From Flavobacteriales bacterium (lineage in GTDB: Bacteria; Bacteroidota; Bacteroidia; UBA10329), in contig JAIOYP010000001.1 of NCBI GenBank assembly GCA_021741155.1, positions 123,871 through 187,870 on the forward strand: DNA of 64,000 bases. Direction: 5' to 3'. Below, in pieces: positions 45,028 to 53,979 of the stretch. Position 1 is the stretch's first letter. Each line of letters opens with the position of its first letter. The notes below the pieces were generated by a model. The model did no database searches. It saw only the letters and a program-made list of their open reading frames with translations, and had not been told where the DNA came from. Both the position numbers and the translations under genes were made by a program.

Positions 45028-46506
45028 ATGTTTAAGATAAATCAATTCATAGCGACTATTGGGATTCTGGTTTTTACCGCCAGCTCTTCATTGGCGCAAG
45101 GCCAATTGGATGCGTTGCGGTATTCTCAGTACGATGTAGTTGGAACGGCTCGCTATTCTGCTATGGGCGGAGCATTCGGAGCACTGGGTGGCGATATGGC
45201 TTCCATGAGTGTTAACCCAGCTGGTATTGGAGTTTTTACGCTGAGTACGGGTTCCGTATCCATGGGGATTCTGTCTGCTGGAACAGATGCAACTTATTTG
45301 GGTAATTTATCTTCTGATACAAAACTGAATGCCAATATCAGCAATGCTGGTTTTGTAGCGCGTTTCAAACGGAAACGAGGCGAGGATAAACAATGGGCTT
45401 GGAAATCGTTCCAGTTGGGTTTGTCTTACAATCGAACAGCAAATTTTCAGCGGAGAACCTCAATTGTTGGTGTAAGTACGAACAGTTCCATCGTTGATGG
45501 TTGGGTAAATCAACTTAATAATGACGGAATTAATTACGCTGATATCCCAACGGAATTGGTTCCTGGAGCTGAATTTTCGAACGCTTACATGGGTTGGGGG
45601 ACGTTTCTAATCGATACCACACCAGGGTCTGTTAATTCCTACATGCGAAATGTCGTACCATTCTATGGACAAACGCAGCAAGTGCGCGAAACCACTAAAG
45701 GCGCGATGGGTGAGATTGCACTTTCATTCGGTGGTAATTTCGGTAACTCACTTTATATTGGTACAACCATCGGAATTCCAAGATTGAACTACGAATTGGA
45801 GCGAACCTACACGGAAAGTGACACACAAGATTCGATTTCAAATTTTGGTTCGTTTTCCAAAACTGATTATCTCAAAGCAAGTGGTAACGGATTCAATATC
45901 AAGTTTGGGATGATTTATCGTCCAGCTAAATGGTTGCGTTTGGGAGCTGCCATTCATTCTCCAACATGGTATGATATTGATGAGCAATTTAAAAGTACTG
46001 CTACTTCCAATCTGGAAGGATTAGGTCAATACACACTTTCAACCTTGGATGGCGCGTTCGGTTATAGACTGCAAACACCTTTTAGGGCAATAGGAAGTTT
46101 GGCGTTTGTAATTGGAAAGGTTGGATTGATTTCTGCTGATTATGAATACGTCAATTATTCGTTGGCAAAGCTAAAATCACGTGGTTATTCGTTTGATGCT
46201 GAGAATCTAGACGTGAAAAATCAACTGCATTGGGCTGGAAATATCCGAGTTGGAACGGAGTGGAGAATCAGCGATTTCAGCATCCGTGGTGGATTTGCCA
46301 TTAATGGCGATCCTTATTCAGGGAAATACAATTTGGATAACACGCGCTATTCGCTTGGTTTAGGTTATCGCTTGAAAAGATTCTTTTTGGATTTGACCTA
46401 CAGTCTTCATCGACAGGTAGATGCGTATCAGGTTTACGAGTCAAATTTTGCCGAAACAGTGACGCTTAATCATAGCGTAATTACCACGGTTGGATTCAGA
46501 TTCTAG
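45028..46506 (+). CDS. Outer-membrane beta-barrel protein, OmpP1/FadL family
   Basis: A 492-residue protein with signal peptide (ITASSSLAQ-like end: FTASSSLAQ). The family N-terminus follows: SQYDVVGTARYSAMGGAFGALGGDMASMSVNPAGIGVF. The rest is amphipathic beta-strands ending in an aromatic C-terminal residue (TTVGFRF), as barrels do for BAM recognition. FadL-like barrels pass hydrophobic molecules; the substrate here is unknown. Converges with a TPR gene with a 4-base overlap. Confidence 0.88.
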   Translation: MFKINQFIATIGILVFTASSSLAQGQLDALRYSQYDVVGTARYSAMGGAFGALGGDMASMSVNPAGIGVFTLSTGSVSMGILSAGTDATYLGNLSSDTKLNANISNAGFVARFKRKRGEDKQWAWKSFQLGLSYNRTANFQRRTSIVGVSTNSSIVDGWVNQLNNDGINYADIPTELVPGAEFSNAYMGWGTFLIDTTPGSVNSYMRNVVPFYGQTQQVRETTKGAMGEIALSFGGNFGNSLYIGTTIGIPRLNYELERTYTESDTQDSISNFGSFSKTDYLKASGNGFNIKFGMIYRPAKWLRLGAAIHSPTWYDIDEQFKSTATSNLEGLGQYTLSTLDGAFGYRLQTPFRAIGSLAFVIGKVGLISADYEYVNYSLAKLKSRGYSFDAENLDVKNQLHWAGNIRVGTEWRISDFSIRGGFAINGDPYSGKYNLDNTRYSLGLGYRLKRFFLDLTYSLHRQVDAYQVYESNFAETVTLNHSVITTVGFRF

Positions 46507-48005
46507 TTCTTAAGTCTAAGAATTCCCGCCTTCGCTTTCTGGTCGATACTGTTTTTGTATTCGGAGTTGTTGAATTCTGAACACGCTTCAAACGCCTTGA
46601 TGGCTTTACTTTTTTGGCCTAGATTTTCGTAAAGCATTCCGAGCATCAATGATGAATTGGAGGCAAAATAGCGTTTGCTGTCAGCGCCATTCTTCATGGT
46701 CATTTCGTAATAGGAGATGGCTTCTTTCTCGTTTTTAAGTTCATCATGAATCCTTCCTAAACGATAGGTGAATTCCAACTTTTCATCAGAAGTGGTGAGT
46801 TCGGTTGTTTTAGAAGTAATGAGTGTTCTCAATGCTTCTTGATAATATCCACCGTCAAACTGTAATCTGGCTTTCAGAAGCATCCGATTCGGAGTTTGAC
46901 CTAATTCAAATTCCTTCTGTGCCGATTTGTCTTCGTCAAGCATGGTGCTTCCAACACCACCAACTTTTGCAATGGCTGTACGGTATGCAGGCACATCATT
47001 CAAAACAAGCAACGAATGCCAAGCTATTTTTTGATTTGCGGCTTTTACGTAGCTCTTTCCTTTGAATGACTTGATATATTTCTGCAAAGGAATATTTGCA
47101 TCCTTGTCCATTCTTGCGAGCTTCAATTCGCCCAAAAGGAAATTCAAGTAAGGAAATGCCTCCAATGATTTTGTTGATGCCATCAAAACTTCAATTGCTT
47201 TATCGGCTTGGCCATTTTCCTTGTACAAACTCGCTTTAGCGAAATTCATCAACGGGCCCGTTTCCTTCTCCACTTCCTTTTGGTAACGAAGTAGAGCTTC
47301 GCTATCGTTTAGAAGATTAATATGAAGAAAGCTGAGGAGGAAAAGTGTTTCCTTTCTCAGGTTTTTGAGTTCAGGTTTGCCTTCCGATTTCTTTAGCACT
47401 TTTTCCATTTCACCAATTCCTTGCTCAATGGTGCCATCAACGCCCATCAATTTGGTTGCCCATTTGTAATTGTCGGGTACGGTTCCAATAAGCGTGTGAA
47501 GCAGTCCCATACTCTTATATGTTGGGAGAAAATCGGGATGTTTTTGAATGTTCTTTTCAAGTGCATGAAAAGCCTTGTTTATCTCGCTTGCGCCATTGAA
47601 ATACTCTCCGAAACGCATCATGGAAAAGGCCCAATGCAGATGAATTTCGCCTTCGGCCAATAGTTTGTATGGAGAAGAGTCAGGTAGACGGTTCAAAGCT
47701 TTTAATCGTTCAGAACGGAGGTCTTTTCTTGCCTCAAATTGCTGCTGATCTTCCGTTACAACGATGAAAAGAAAATCTGAAAGATCTTCTAGATAAACGG
47801 GTGCGAGATTGTTCTTGTCAGAGCTTTTGAGTTTCTGAATGACAGAAGAGGCCTCTGTAAATCTCAGGTCGAGTAGTAGGGAATAGGCTTTGTCGTAATC
47901 TTCACTTGTGGTGAAGTTTTGAGCGAATCCAGTAGTTGGAAGCGCAAAAACAAGGATTATGAAAAGGATATTTCTCAAAGTCTGGTACAAAAAAAGGGGA
48001 TTCAA
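46503..48005 (-). CDS. Secreted TPR-repeat protein
   Basis: About 500 residues with a signal-like N-terminus (LRNILFIILVFALPTTGFAQ) and many TPR-like helix pairs along its length. The C-terminus is clearest (YRLGRIHDELKNEKEAISYYEMT, LMLGMLYENLGQKSKAIKAFEAC). Probably a periplasmic scaffold. The start is uncertain: the first in-frame initiator is TTG at 48005, inside a terminator hairpin, and another TTG at 47978 fits the signal peptide better. No ATG lies before the signal. Confidence 0.75.
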   Translation of the reverse strand: MNPLFLYQTLRNILFIILVFALPTTGFAQNFTTSEDYDKAYSLLLDLRFTEASSVIQKLKSSDKNNLAPVYLEDLSDFLFIVVTEDQQQFEARKDLRSERLKALNRLPDSSPYKLLAEGEIHLHWAFSMMRFGEYFNGASEINKAFHALEKNIQKHPDFLPTYKSMGLLHTLIGTVPDNYKWATKLMGVDGTIEQGIGEMEKVLKKSEGKPELKNLRKETLFLLSFLHINLLNDSEALLRYQKEVEKETGPLMNFAKASLYKENGQADKAIEVLMASTKSLEAFPYLNFLLGELKLARMDKDANIPLQKYIKSFKGKSYVKAANQKIAWHSLLVLNDVPAYRTAIAKVGGVGSTMLDEDKSAQKEFELGQTPNRMLLKARLQFDGGYYQEALRTLITSKTTELTTSDEKLEFTYRLGRIHDELKNEKEAISYYEMTMKNGADSKRYFASNSSLMLGMLYENLGQKSKAIKAFEACSEFNNSEYKNSIDQKAKAGILRLKN

Positions 48006-48016
48006 TTTGAATCCCC
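47996..48016 (-). terminator. Terminator after the zinc-ribbon gene
   Basis: A perfect 10-bp stem GGGGATTCAA / TTGAATCCCC with one loop base is followed on the minus strand by seven T. It overlaps the first possible codons of the downstream TPR gene. Confidence 0.75.
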
Positions 48017-48040
48017 TTCAATTTTCAAGCCTTAATTGGC

Positions 48041-48811
48041 TTAAGCTTCTTCTGTTGTCCCGTCAATTTCGGAATCAACAAGAACACGTCCGCAATGCTC
48101 GCAAACGATAATTTTCTTTCTAAGGCTGATATCTAAAATTCTTTGTGGTGGAATTTTATTGAAACATCCGCCACAAGCGCTTCTCTCGATTTTTACAACT
48201 GCAAGACCGTTCAAAGAGTTCTCACGGATTCTTTTGTAAGCAGTAATCAATCGGTCTTCAATTACTTTTTCAGCTGCTGAAGACTGTTTTGTCAATTTTG
48301 CTTCATCCTTCTCTGTTTCAGCGATGATAGAATCAAGTTCAGCTTTTTTAGCCACAAGATCTTTCTGACGTTCTTCGAAATTGGATTTTGCAACCTCAAT
48401 CAGTGAATTCTTGGATTCGATGTTTGCCTTGAACTCGTTCATTTTCTTCTCACAAAGTTGAATTTCCAAGTTTTGGAATTCAATTTCTTTGTTCAACGCA
48501 TCAAACTCGCGGTTATTTCTAACCTTTCCTTGCTGCTCTTCATATTTCTTGATGGCAGTAATGGCATCCGTAATCATGTTCTTGCGCTGAACAATCGCAT
48601 CTTCAAAGGCATTCACCTCATCAGTAAGATTTTGCAATCTGGTTTCAAGACCAGCAATATCATCCTCAAGATCCTGTACCTCCAAAGGAAGTTCTCCTCG
48701 GATGGTTCTGATTCGGTCAATTTCAGAATCGATTGTCTGAAGATTGTGAAGCGCTTTCAGTTTTTCCTCAACTGTGAAATCTGAACCTGCTGTAGCTTTT
48801 TTAGTCGCCAT
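48041..48811 (-). CDS. C4-type zinc-ribbon coiled-coil protein (CdsZ/DUF164-like)
   Basis: A 256-residue protein. A long antiparallel coiled coil (about 15-185) is followed by a C4 zinc ribbon: ACGGCFNKIPPQRILDI and VCEHCGRVLVD, giving two CxxC pairs. Family members are thought to act on nucleic acids or the ribosome; a firm role is lacking. It follows the Nif3-like gene by 3 bases, a gene pair widely kept together in Bacteroidota and beyond. Ends before a strong terminator. Confidence 0.88.
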   Translation of the reverse strand: MATKKATAGSDFTVEEKLKALHNLQTIDSEIDRIRTIRGELPLEVQDLEDDIAGLETRLQNLTDEVNAFEDAIVQRKNMITDAITAIKKYEEQQGKVRNNREFDALNKEIEFQNLEIQLCEKKMNEFKANIESKNSLIEVAKSNFEERQKDLVAKKAELDSIIAETEKDEAKLTKQSSAAEKVIEDRLITAYKRIRENSLNGLAVVKIERSACGGCFNKIPPQRILDISLRKKIIVCEHCGRVLVDSEIDGTTEEA

Positions 48812-48814
48812 GTT

Positions 48815-49909
48815 TTATAGATAATTGATCGGGTTCGTTTTTACCCTTGTCAAACGGGGCACGAAGGTAGTAAATTTCTTTGCCAGTTTTTCAGCTAAAA
48901 GTTCTATTGTGAATTGTTCGCTTTCGTAGTGCCCGATATCAGCAATGATAATCTTGTTTTCAGCATCAAAAAACTGGTGGTATTTGTAATCCCCAGTAAT
49001 GAAAATATCAGCTCCAGCACCAATGGCATTTCCTAAGAGAAAACTTCCAGATCCGCCACAAACGGCAATTCGTTTCACGCTCTTTTTGTGAGGAAGAGTG
49101 TAGCGGACACAGTCCGTTTTCATCGTGGTTTTTAGCGATTTTAGAAATTCTAATGCATCCATTTCTTCTTGCAATTCTCCAACCATACCTGAGCCAACCT
49201 CTTTCCAAATGTTCTCCATCGGATACACATCGAACGCAACTTCTTCATAAGGATGAGCCTTTTTCATCGCGGCTAGCACACTAGTTACTCTGAATTCAGG
49301 AACAATCGTTTCAATCCGTACTTCAGGTTCGGAATGCATTTCGCCCTTGTTCCCCACAAATGGATTGGTGTTTTCATTTCCACGGAACGTTCCCTTTCCA
49401 TCTGTGTTGAACGAGCATTGGTCGTAGTTGCCGATGTTCCCAGCTCCTGCTTCAAACATGGCTTTACGTACATTTTTAGCATGATTCGTTGGGCAGTAGG
49501 TCACAACCTTTTTTAGCAATTGCTTTTTCGGAGCCAGTATTCGTGTGTTCAATAAACTCAGTTTCTCAGCGATTCTCTGATTAACACCTTCGCTTACGTT
49601 GTCGAGATTTGTGTGGATGGCATAAAGCAGAACATCATTCTTGATGGCTTTTATCACCGTTCGCTCCACATAATTTTTTCCGTTAAAACGTTTTAATCCA
49701 CTAAAAACAATGGGGTGATGAGATACAATGAGGTTGCATCCATGCGAAAGTGCATCGTCAATAACATCTTCTGTGCAGTCCAAACTCACCATTATTCCTG
49801 TGACCTCGGTACTTGATTCTCCGACCAAAAGGCCCGAGTTATCATAACTTTCCTGAAGCGATGGCGGTGCCAATTCTTCCAGATACTTGATTATTTCGGA
49901 TGCTTGCAT
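48815..49909 (-). CDS. Nif3-like dinuclear metal-centre protein
   Basis: A 364-residue NIF3/YbgI family protein. The metal-binding residues are visible in NLIVSHHPIVFSGLK, AIHTNLDNV and FITGDYKYHQFFDAE, with GHYESE near the C-terminus. A PII-like insert domain (about 130-235) splits the two halves, as in the long form. The family has been tied to GTP cyclohydrolase-like folds, but its reaction is unsettled. First gene of a two-gene unit with the zinc-ribbon protein. Confidence 0.92.
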   Translation of the reverse strand: MQASEIIKYLEELAPPSLQESYDNSGLLVGESSTEVTGIMVSLDCTEDVIDDALSHGCNLIVSHHPIVFSGLKRFNGKNYVERTVIKAIKNDVLLYAIHTNLDNVSEGVNQRIAEKLSLLNTRILAPKKQLLKKVVTYCPTNHAKNVRKAMFEAGAGNIGNYDQCSFNTDGKGTFRGNENTNPFVGNKGEMHSEPEVRIETIVPEFRVTSVLAAMKKAHPYEEVAFDVYPMENIWKEVGSGMVGELQEEMDALEFLKSLKTTMKTDCVRYTLPHKKSVKRIAVCGGSGSFLLGNAIGAGADIFITGDYKYHQFFDAENKIIIADIGHYESEQFTIELLAEKLAKKFTTFVPRLTRVKTNPINYL

Positions 49910-49987
49910 GAAGCAATATTAAGGAAGTTGTGTAATATGATTTTCAGTTTAACTGCAAGAATTCTTTGTGAGACCCTTCCTTCGTCA

Positions 49988-50056
49988 GGGAAACAAACGG
50001 ATCCTGCTGAATTCGCTGCTTGCTTCGCTGAGACGAAGCGTCTAAGTTTGTTTCCC
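49988..50056. repeat. Nested inverted repeat between Nif3-like gene and lpxK
   Basis: Outer arms GGGAAACAAAC (49988-49998) and GTTTGTTTCCC (50046-50056) match perfectly over 11 bp. Inside, GCTTCG (50022) pairs with CGAAGC (50034-50039). It occupies the 203-base gap between divergent genes. Neither arm is followed by a clear T-run, so it is not a simple terminator. Confidence 0.7.
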
Positions 50057-50101
50057 AAATTAGACTTTAAGCAACGCAAAGAAGAATGCGCTGTTCCTAA
50101 C

Positions 50102-50109
50102 TATATTCG
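50102..50109 (+). promoter_or_regulatory. -7 box TATATTCG for lpxK
   Basis: TAnnTTTG with one mismatch, only 4 bases before the lpxK ATG; transcription from it would give a leaderless or nearly leaderless mRNA. Confidence 0.35.
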
Positions 50110-50112
50110 GCC

Positions 50113-51126
50113 ATGCCTTGGTATAGACATCTTTTGTGGCCTTTCGCTGCGTTTTACGGAATAATTGTTTGGATACGGAACCGATTTTTCGACCTAGGGA
50201 TTTTCCGTTCAAGGCAGTTTGATATTCCTGTGATTTGCGTTGGAAATTTGGAAACAGGCGGAACGGGAAAGTCTCCACTCGTCAATTACATCGTTGAACT
50301 TCTTATTAATGATGGTCGAAATGTGGCTGTGTTAAGTAGAGGTTATGGCCGCAAAACCAAAGGTTTTCTTGTAGTTGAAGAGTCAAGTTCAGCTTCGGCA
50401 GTTGGCGATGAACCGCTTCAGTTGAAACGAAGAATGCCAAAAGCTGCGGTTGCTGTTTGCGAAAATCGTGTTGCGGGAATTGAAAATATTCTAGAATCGG
50501 ACATCAAGCTTGATGTAATTGTGATGGATGATGGTTTTCAGCATCGTTGGGTGAAGCCTAGTTTGAGCATTTTGGTAACACAATCGCTCAAGCCGTTTTG
50601 GAGAAATTATTTATTACCAGTTGGAACGCTTCGTGAAGCAAAAACGGAATCAAATAGAGCTGATATTTTGGTTGTTTCTGGTTCAAATGGTAAGCAGAAC
50701 GAGAAATCCAATTTTGAGGGAGAAACGTTCCAATCACATACCGTTGTTGGAGAATTGGTTCAGTTTTCTGGTGAGAAAATGGATGTCTCAGATATTAAGG
50801 ATGTCCTGATTTTTTCTGGCATTGCCAATGAGCAACGTTTTGAGAATAGCATATCTCAAAGCCTCAACGTTCGGATGCATTTGAAGTTTGCAGACCATCA
50901 CAATTATACGCTCAAAGATCTATCGTTCCTTAGAAAATTGGATAGTTTTGGCGCGGCTGTAAATGCAGTCATAACTACGGAGAAGGACGCTGCAAGGCTT
51001 GCAAATTCTCCGATTTTAAACGAACTGAAAGACGTTCGGATGTTTTATTTGCCAATAGAAATTGACTTTGGCGGGTTAACTTCTGAATTCAATAAAAGGA
51101 TACTGGGTCATGGAAAACATGCTTGA
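50113..51126 (+). CDS. lpxK: Tetraacyldisaccharide 4'-kinase
   Basis: A 337-residue inner-membrane-associated kinase that adds the 4'-phosphate of lipid A. The N-terminal amphipathic/membrane helix (LLWPFAAFYGIIVWIRNRFFDLGIF) is typical and fixes the start. Walker A is NLETGGTGKSPLV. Also present are VLSRGYGRKTKGF, GDEPLQLKRR, VIVMDDGFQHR and FADHHNYT. The next gene starts 17 bases before the stop, so the two are coupled. Confidence 0.95.
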   Translation: MPWYRHLLWPFAAFYGIIVWIRNRFFDLGIFRSRQFDIPVICVGNLETGGTGKSPLVNYIVELLINDGRNVAVLSRGYGRKTKGFLVVEESSSASAVGDEPLQLKRRMPKAAVAVCENRVAGIENILESDIKLDVIVMDDGFQHRWVKPSLSILVTQSLKPFWRNYLLPVGTLREAKTESNRADILVVSGSNGKQNEKSNFEGETFQSHTVVGELVQFSGEKMDVSDIKDVLIFSGIANEQRFENSISQSLNVRMHLKFADHHNYTLKDLSFLRKLDSFGAAVNAVITTEKDAARLANSPILNELKDVRMFYLPIEIDFGGLTSEFNKRILGHGKHA

Positions 51127-51931
51127 AAAAATAAAGGAAACCGCTGCCTATTTGAAAGAGCGTACGGGTGCATCTCCTGTGGTTGGAATCATTCTCGGGA
51201 CTGGTCTTGGAGGGTTGGTTAAAGAGATTGTGGCTGACCATGTTGTGCCTTATGAGGAAATTCCAAATTTTCCTGTTTCAACGGTTGAAGGACATTCTGG
51301 GAAACTCATTTTTGGAAAGCTTGGCGGCAAATCTGTGATGGCGATGCAAGGTCGTTTTCATTATTACGAAGGTTACGACATGAAGCAGGTGACTTTTCCT
51401 GTTCGTGTAATGAAAGCCATGGGAATGAATGACCTTGTAGTTTCTAATGCTAGTGGCGGTGTAAATCCTGATTATGAAATTGGAGATTTGATGATATTGA
51501 ACGACCACATCAATCTATTCCCAACAAACCCGTTGATGGGAAAGAACTACCCTGAACTCGGACCTCGTTTTCCTGATATGAGCCAGACTTACGATAAAGA
51601 ACTCATCGCGAAAGCAAAGAAGATTGCAGCTTCTCACGGAATAAAAGTTCAAGAAGGAATTTACGCTGGTTTGAGCGGGCCTTGCCTCGAAACTCCTGCT
51701 GAATACATGTATGTGAGAAACGTTGGTGCCGATACCGTTGGAATGTCGACCGTTCCCGAAGTAATTGCTGGTCGGCATGGAGGCATGCGTTGTTTCGCAG
51801 TTTCCATCATTACTGATCTTGGTGTACCAGGCAAGATTGTGAAAGTGACCCATGAAGATGTCATTAACGTGGCTGCCAGAGCAGAGCCTAAGATGACATT
51901 GATAATGAAAGAGCTTATTGCTCAGATGTAA
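51110..51931 (+). CDS. Purine nucleoside phosphorylase (PNP-I)
   Basis: A 273-residue trimeric-type enzyme that splits inosine and guanosine to base plus ribose-1-phosphate. Motifs: GIILGTGLGGL (phosphate loop), TVEGHSGKLI, MQGRFHYYEGY, VSNASGGVNP, YAGLSGPCLETPAEY, GADTVGMSTVPEV and the late base-binding VTHEDVIN. Complete. Overlaps lpxK, an unrelated function sharing the transcript. Confidence 0.94.
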   Translation: MENMLEKIKETAAYLKERTGASPVVGIILGTGLGGLVKEIVADHVVPYEEIPNFPVSTVEGHSGKLIFGKLGGKSVMAMQGRFHYYEGYDMKQVTFPVRVMKAMGMNDLVVSNASGGVNPDYEIGDLMILNDHINLFPTNPLMGKNYPELGPRFPDMSQTYDKELIAKAKKIAASHGIKVQEGIYAGLSGPCLETPAEYMYVRNVGADTVGMSTVPEVIAGRHGGMRCFAVSIITDLGVPGKIVKVTHEDVINVAARAEPKMTLIMKELIAQM

Positions 51932-51933
51932 GA

Positions 51934-52434
51934 CTATTTCGTCTCTTCGAAACCTCCATCAACAGGTTCCCAAAGTTCGATTTTGTTGCCTTCTGGATCC
52001 ATTATGTGTATGAATTTGCCGTATTCAAATTCTTCAATTGAGTCGCAAATGGTAACTCCAGCAGCTTTTAGTTGTTCCACCAAAGCTTCCATGTTTACTA
52101 CACGGTAGTTAATCATGAATTCCCGTTCTGACGGCTGGAAATAAGTTGTGTTTTCACCGAATGGGCTCCATTGAAGTTGCCCTTTTTTCTCTGGGTTGTC
52201 AATATCTCTGAACTCAAACAAAGAACCATAGTCATCCGTCACAAGGCCAAGGTTCTTATTGTACCAATCGCGTTGTTCAGCTGGGTTTTTGCTTTTAAAG
52301 AAGATGCCACCAATTCCGGTGACGCGGCCTTTTTTATCGTTTTCCATGGAAGTAGAAGTATTGGATTGCGCAATCGCGTGTTTAATAGATGTTAAACCAA
52401 CGAGGATGAGTAAAATGATTGCAGACTTTTTCAC
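51934..52434 (-). CDS. VOC (glyoxalase-like) domain protein with signal peptide
   Basis: About 166 residues. A single vicinal-oxygen-chelate unit (about 30-160: GIGGIFFKSKNPAEQRDWY, REFMINYRVVNMEALVEQL, GKFIHIMDPEGNKIELWEP) follows a signal-like segment (KKSAIILLILVGLTSIKHAIAQ). GTG 52434 keeps the signal compact. A longer GTG start (52497) and an internal ATG (52347, cytosolic form) are possible. VOC proteins bind metals and small molecules; the substrate is unknown. Confidence 0.78.
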   Translation of the reverse strand: MKKSAIILLILVGLTSIKHAIAQSNTSTSMENDKKGRVTGIGGIFFKSKNPAEQRDWYNKNLGLVTDDYGSLFEFRDIDNPEKKGQLQWSPFGENTTYFQPSEREFMINYRVVNMEALVEQLKAAGVTICDSIEEFEYGKFIHIMDPEGNKIELWEPVDGGFEETK

Positions 52435-52497
52435 CCGCTGAAATAAGTAATTAATATCGAACGAAAGCTTGATTAGCTGCGGAAACCAATTAAGCAC

Positions 52498-52738
52498 ACA
52501 TCATCTGTCTGAAAGGAGTCTCGTTTCCATTCATCAAAGAATGAAGCCGCTTGTTGATGCTGAACCGTGATGGCAATTTGGAAATGTCTTTGAGTTTTTT
52601 TGGTAGCTTCTCGTCCCGATGTTTTTTATACCCCTTGTTTTAGTTTGTTTTTAATAATCGTCTACTTATCCACATTCCACTCTTGAAAGGAAATGAAGGT
52701 ATCTATGAAAGCCAACCGTTTAGGAGCTACTTTCATAC
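52498..52738. other. Divergent intergenic region without a gene
   Basis: About 240 bases between the VOC and SPOR genes. I see T-rich stretches, a CATTC/GAATG short hairpin near 52530, and TACTTTCA as a weak -7 box just before 52739. No coding potential or named RNA. Confidence 0.4.
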
Positions 52739-52753
52739 ATGCCACTCATCACC

Positions 52754-53884
52754 ATGAAAAGGTTTTACGTTTCTGGTCTACTTACCGTGCTGTTGCTGTT
52801 TTCGGTCACGCTTTTTGCGCAGGATAAGAAGAGCCAAGCATTTTGGGATAGGTACGATCAGGCAAGACTTTCCATCGCCAAGCACAATGCGGGTGGTTCT
52901 ATTAAGATTCTCGAAGAGCTTTATGTTACCGATTCGCTAAATCCCAATGTGGGTTACCTGCTAGGTGTGGCCAAAATTATTGTCGGACAGGAGCCTGAAC
53001 GTGCTGCTCGGTTGTTTGAAATGGCAGATAAGAACTACGACCAATTATGGGATAACCCTGGAGTGGGACCTCCCGAACATCTGTTCTATTATATGATATT
53101 GGCGTATTGCCGCAGTGGACAATGTAGTAAGGCGAAGGAATCCTTGATGCGGTTAGAAGCGACCTTTTTCGAAGAAAAAGAGTTCCTCCACAACGATGAA
53201 TACTACCTCATTGATGGCCGCAAGTGGGCCAACATGTGCGCTGAACCTACTATGAAATTGCTCGAAGTGCCCGAACGGTTGGTGAAGCCCGATTTGCGTA
53301 TTAGTACTCAGCCGCACAAATACTCCACATATTCCACGCTTTATGGCGTGCAAGTGGCCGCGCTTTTAGAACCACAAATGACACGCAAGTTTGATGGATT
53401 GAAGAACGTGGAAGTGTATGTAGATATGCACGGAGTCTATCGCTACGTTATAGGTAACTTCAACTTTCAATCTCAAGCAGAAAAAATGCTGGAAGTGGTA
53501 AAAGGAGTTGGGTATGCGGATGCCTTTATCGTTAACATTACCGATGATGAGCGTTATCCATTAGAAGTTGTGTCGTTAGACCAAAGATCACCCAAAGCGC
53601 AGATACGCGGTACGGTTGACTACCGCATACAACTAGCGGCCTTCAAAGAATCATTGCCAGACGAGTCTGCCCTTTATTATCTCATGATAGATAGCATTTC
53701 GGAAGTATCGGTTGATGACCTCAAGCTCCTTACCGTAGGCAGTTTCATTTCGTATGGTGATGCCATCTTACGAAGAGACGAACTGCGGTTGATGGGATTC
53801 AGAGATGCGTTTATTGTTGCCTTTAACGAAGGACGTAAGGTTTCTATTGAAGATGCACGCCAATACCTGCGAAGAGTGGAGTAA
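52754..53884 (+). CDS. Secreted protein with TPR-like N-terminus and two SPOR-like domains
   Basis: About 376 residues with signal peptide (KRFYVSGLLTVLLLFSVTLFAQ). A helical repeat region (about 30-165: GGSIKILEELYV, AYCRSGQCSKAKESL) is followed by two SPOR-like units. The first is LYGVQVAALLEPQM...YRYVIGNFNFQSQAEKML. The second is YRIQLAAFKESLP...LLTVGSFISYGDAILRRDEL. SPOR domains bind denuded septal peptidoglycan, so a periplasmic cell-wall or division link is likely. ATG 52739 adds five residues and is equally possible. Confidence 0.82.
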   Translation: MKRFYVSGLLTVLLLFSVTLFAQDKKSQAFWDRYDQARLSIAKHNAGGSIKILEELYVTDSLNPNVGYLLGVAKIIVGQEPERAARLFEMADKNYDQLWDNPGVGPPEHLFYYMILAYCRSGQCSKAKESLMRLEATFFEEKEFLHNDEYYLIDGRKWANMCAEPTMKLLEVPERLVKPDLRISTQPHKYSTYSTLYGVQVAALLEPQMTRKFDGLKNVEVYVDMHGVYRYVIGNFNFQSQAEKMLEVVKGVGYADAFIVNITDDERYPLEVVSLDQRSPKAQIRGTVDYRIQLAAFKESLPDESALYYLMIDSISEVSVDDLKLLTVGSFISYGDAILRRDELRLMGFRDAFIVAFNEGRKVSIEDARQYLRRVE

Positions 53885-53948
53885 TGCGAGCAGTGAAAAA
53901 GATTGGCACAATTGTCGTGTAAACGAAACCTTTAATCACTAACCGAGG

Positions 53949-53956
53949 TATCTTCG
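53949..53956 (+). promoter_or_regulatory. -7 box TATCTTCG for the Cys-rich small protein gene
   Basis: TAnnTTTG with one mismatch, 23 bases before the ATG. Confidence 0.45.
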
Positions 53957-53979
53957 CCTCAAATTAAAACACTACAAGC

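Noticed and set aside
49891..50079. 62-residue frame across the Nif3-lpxK gap
   Set aside because: It reads through the nested inverted repeat and has no domain; judged non-coding.
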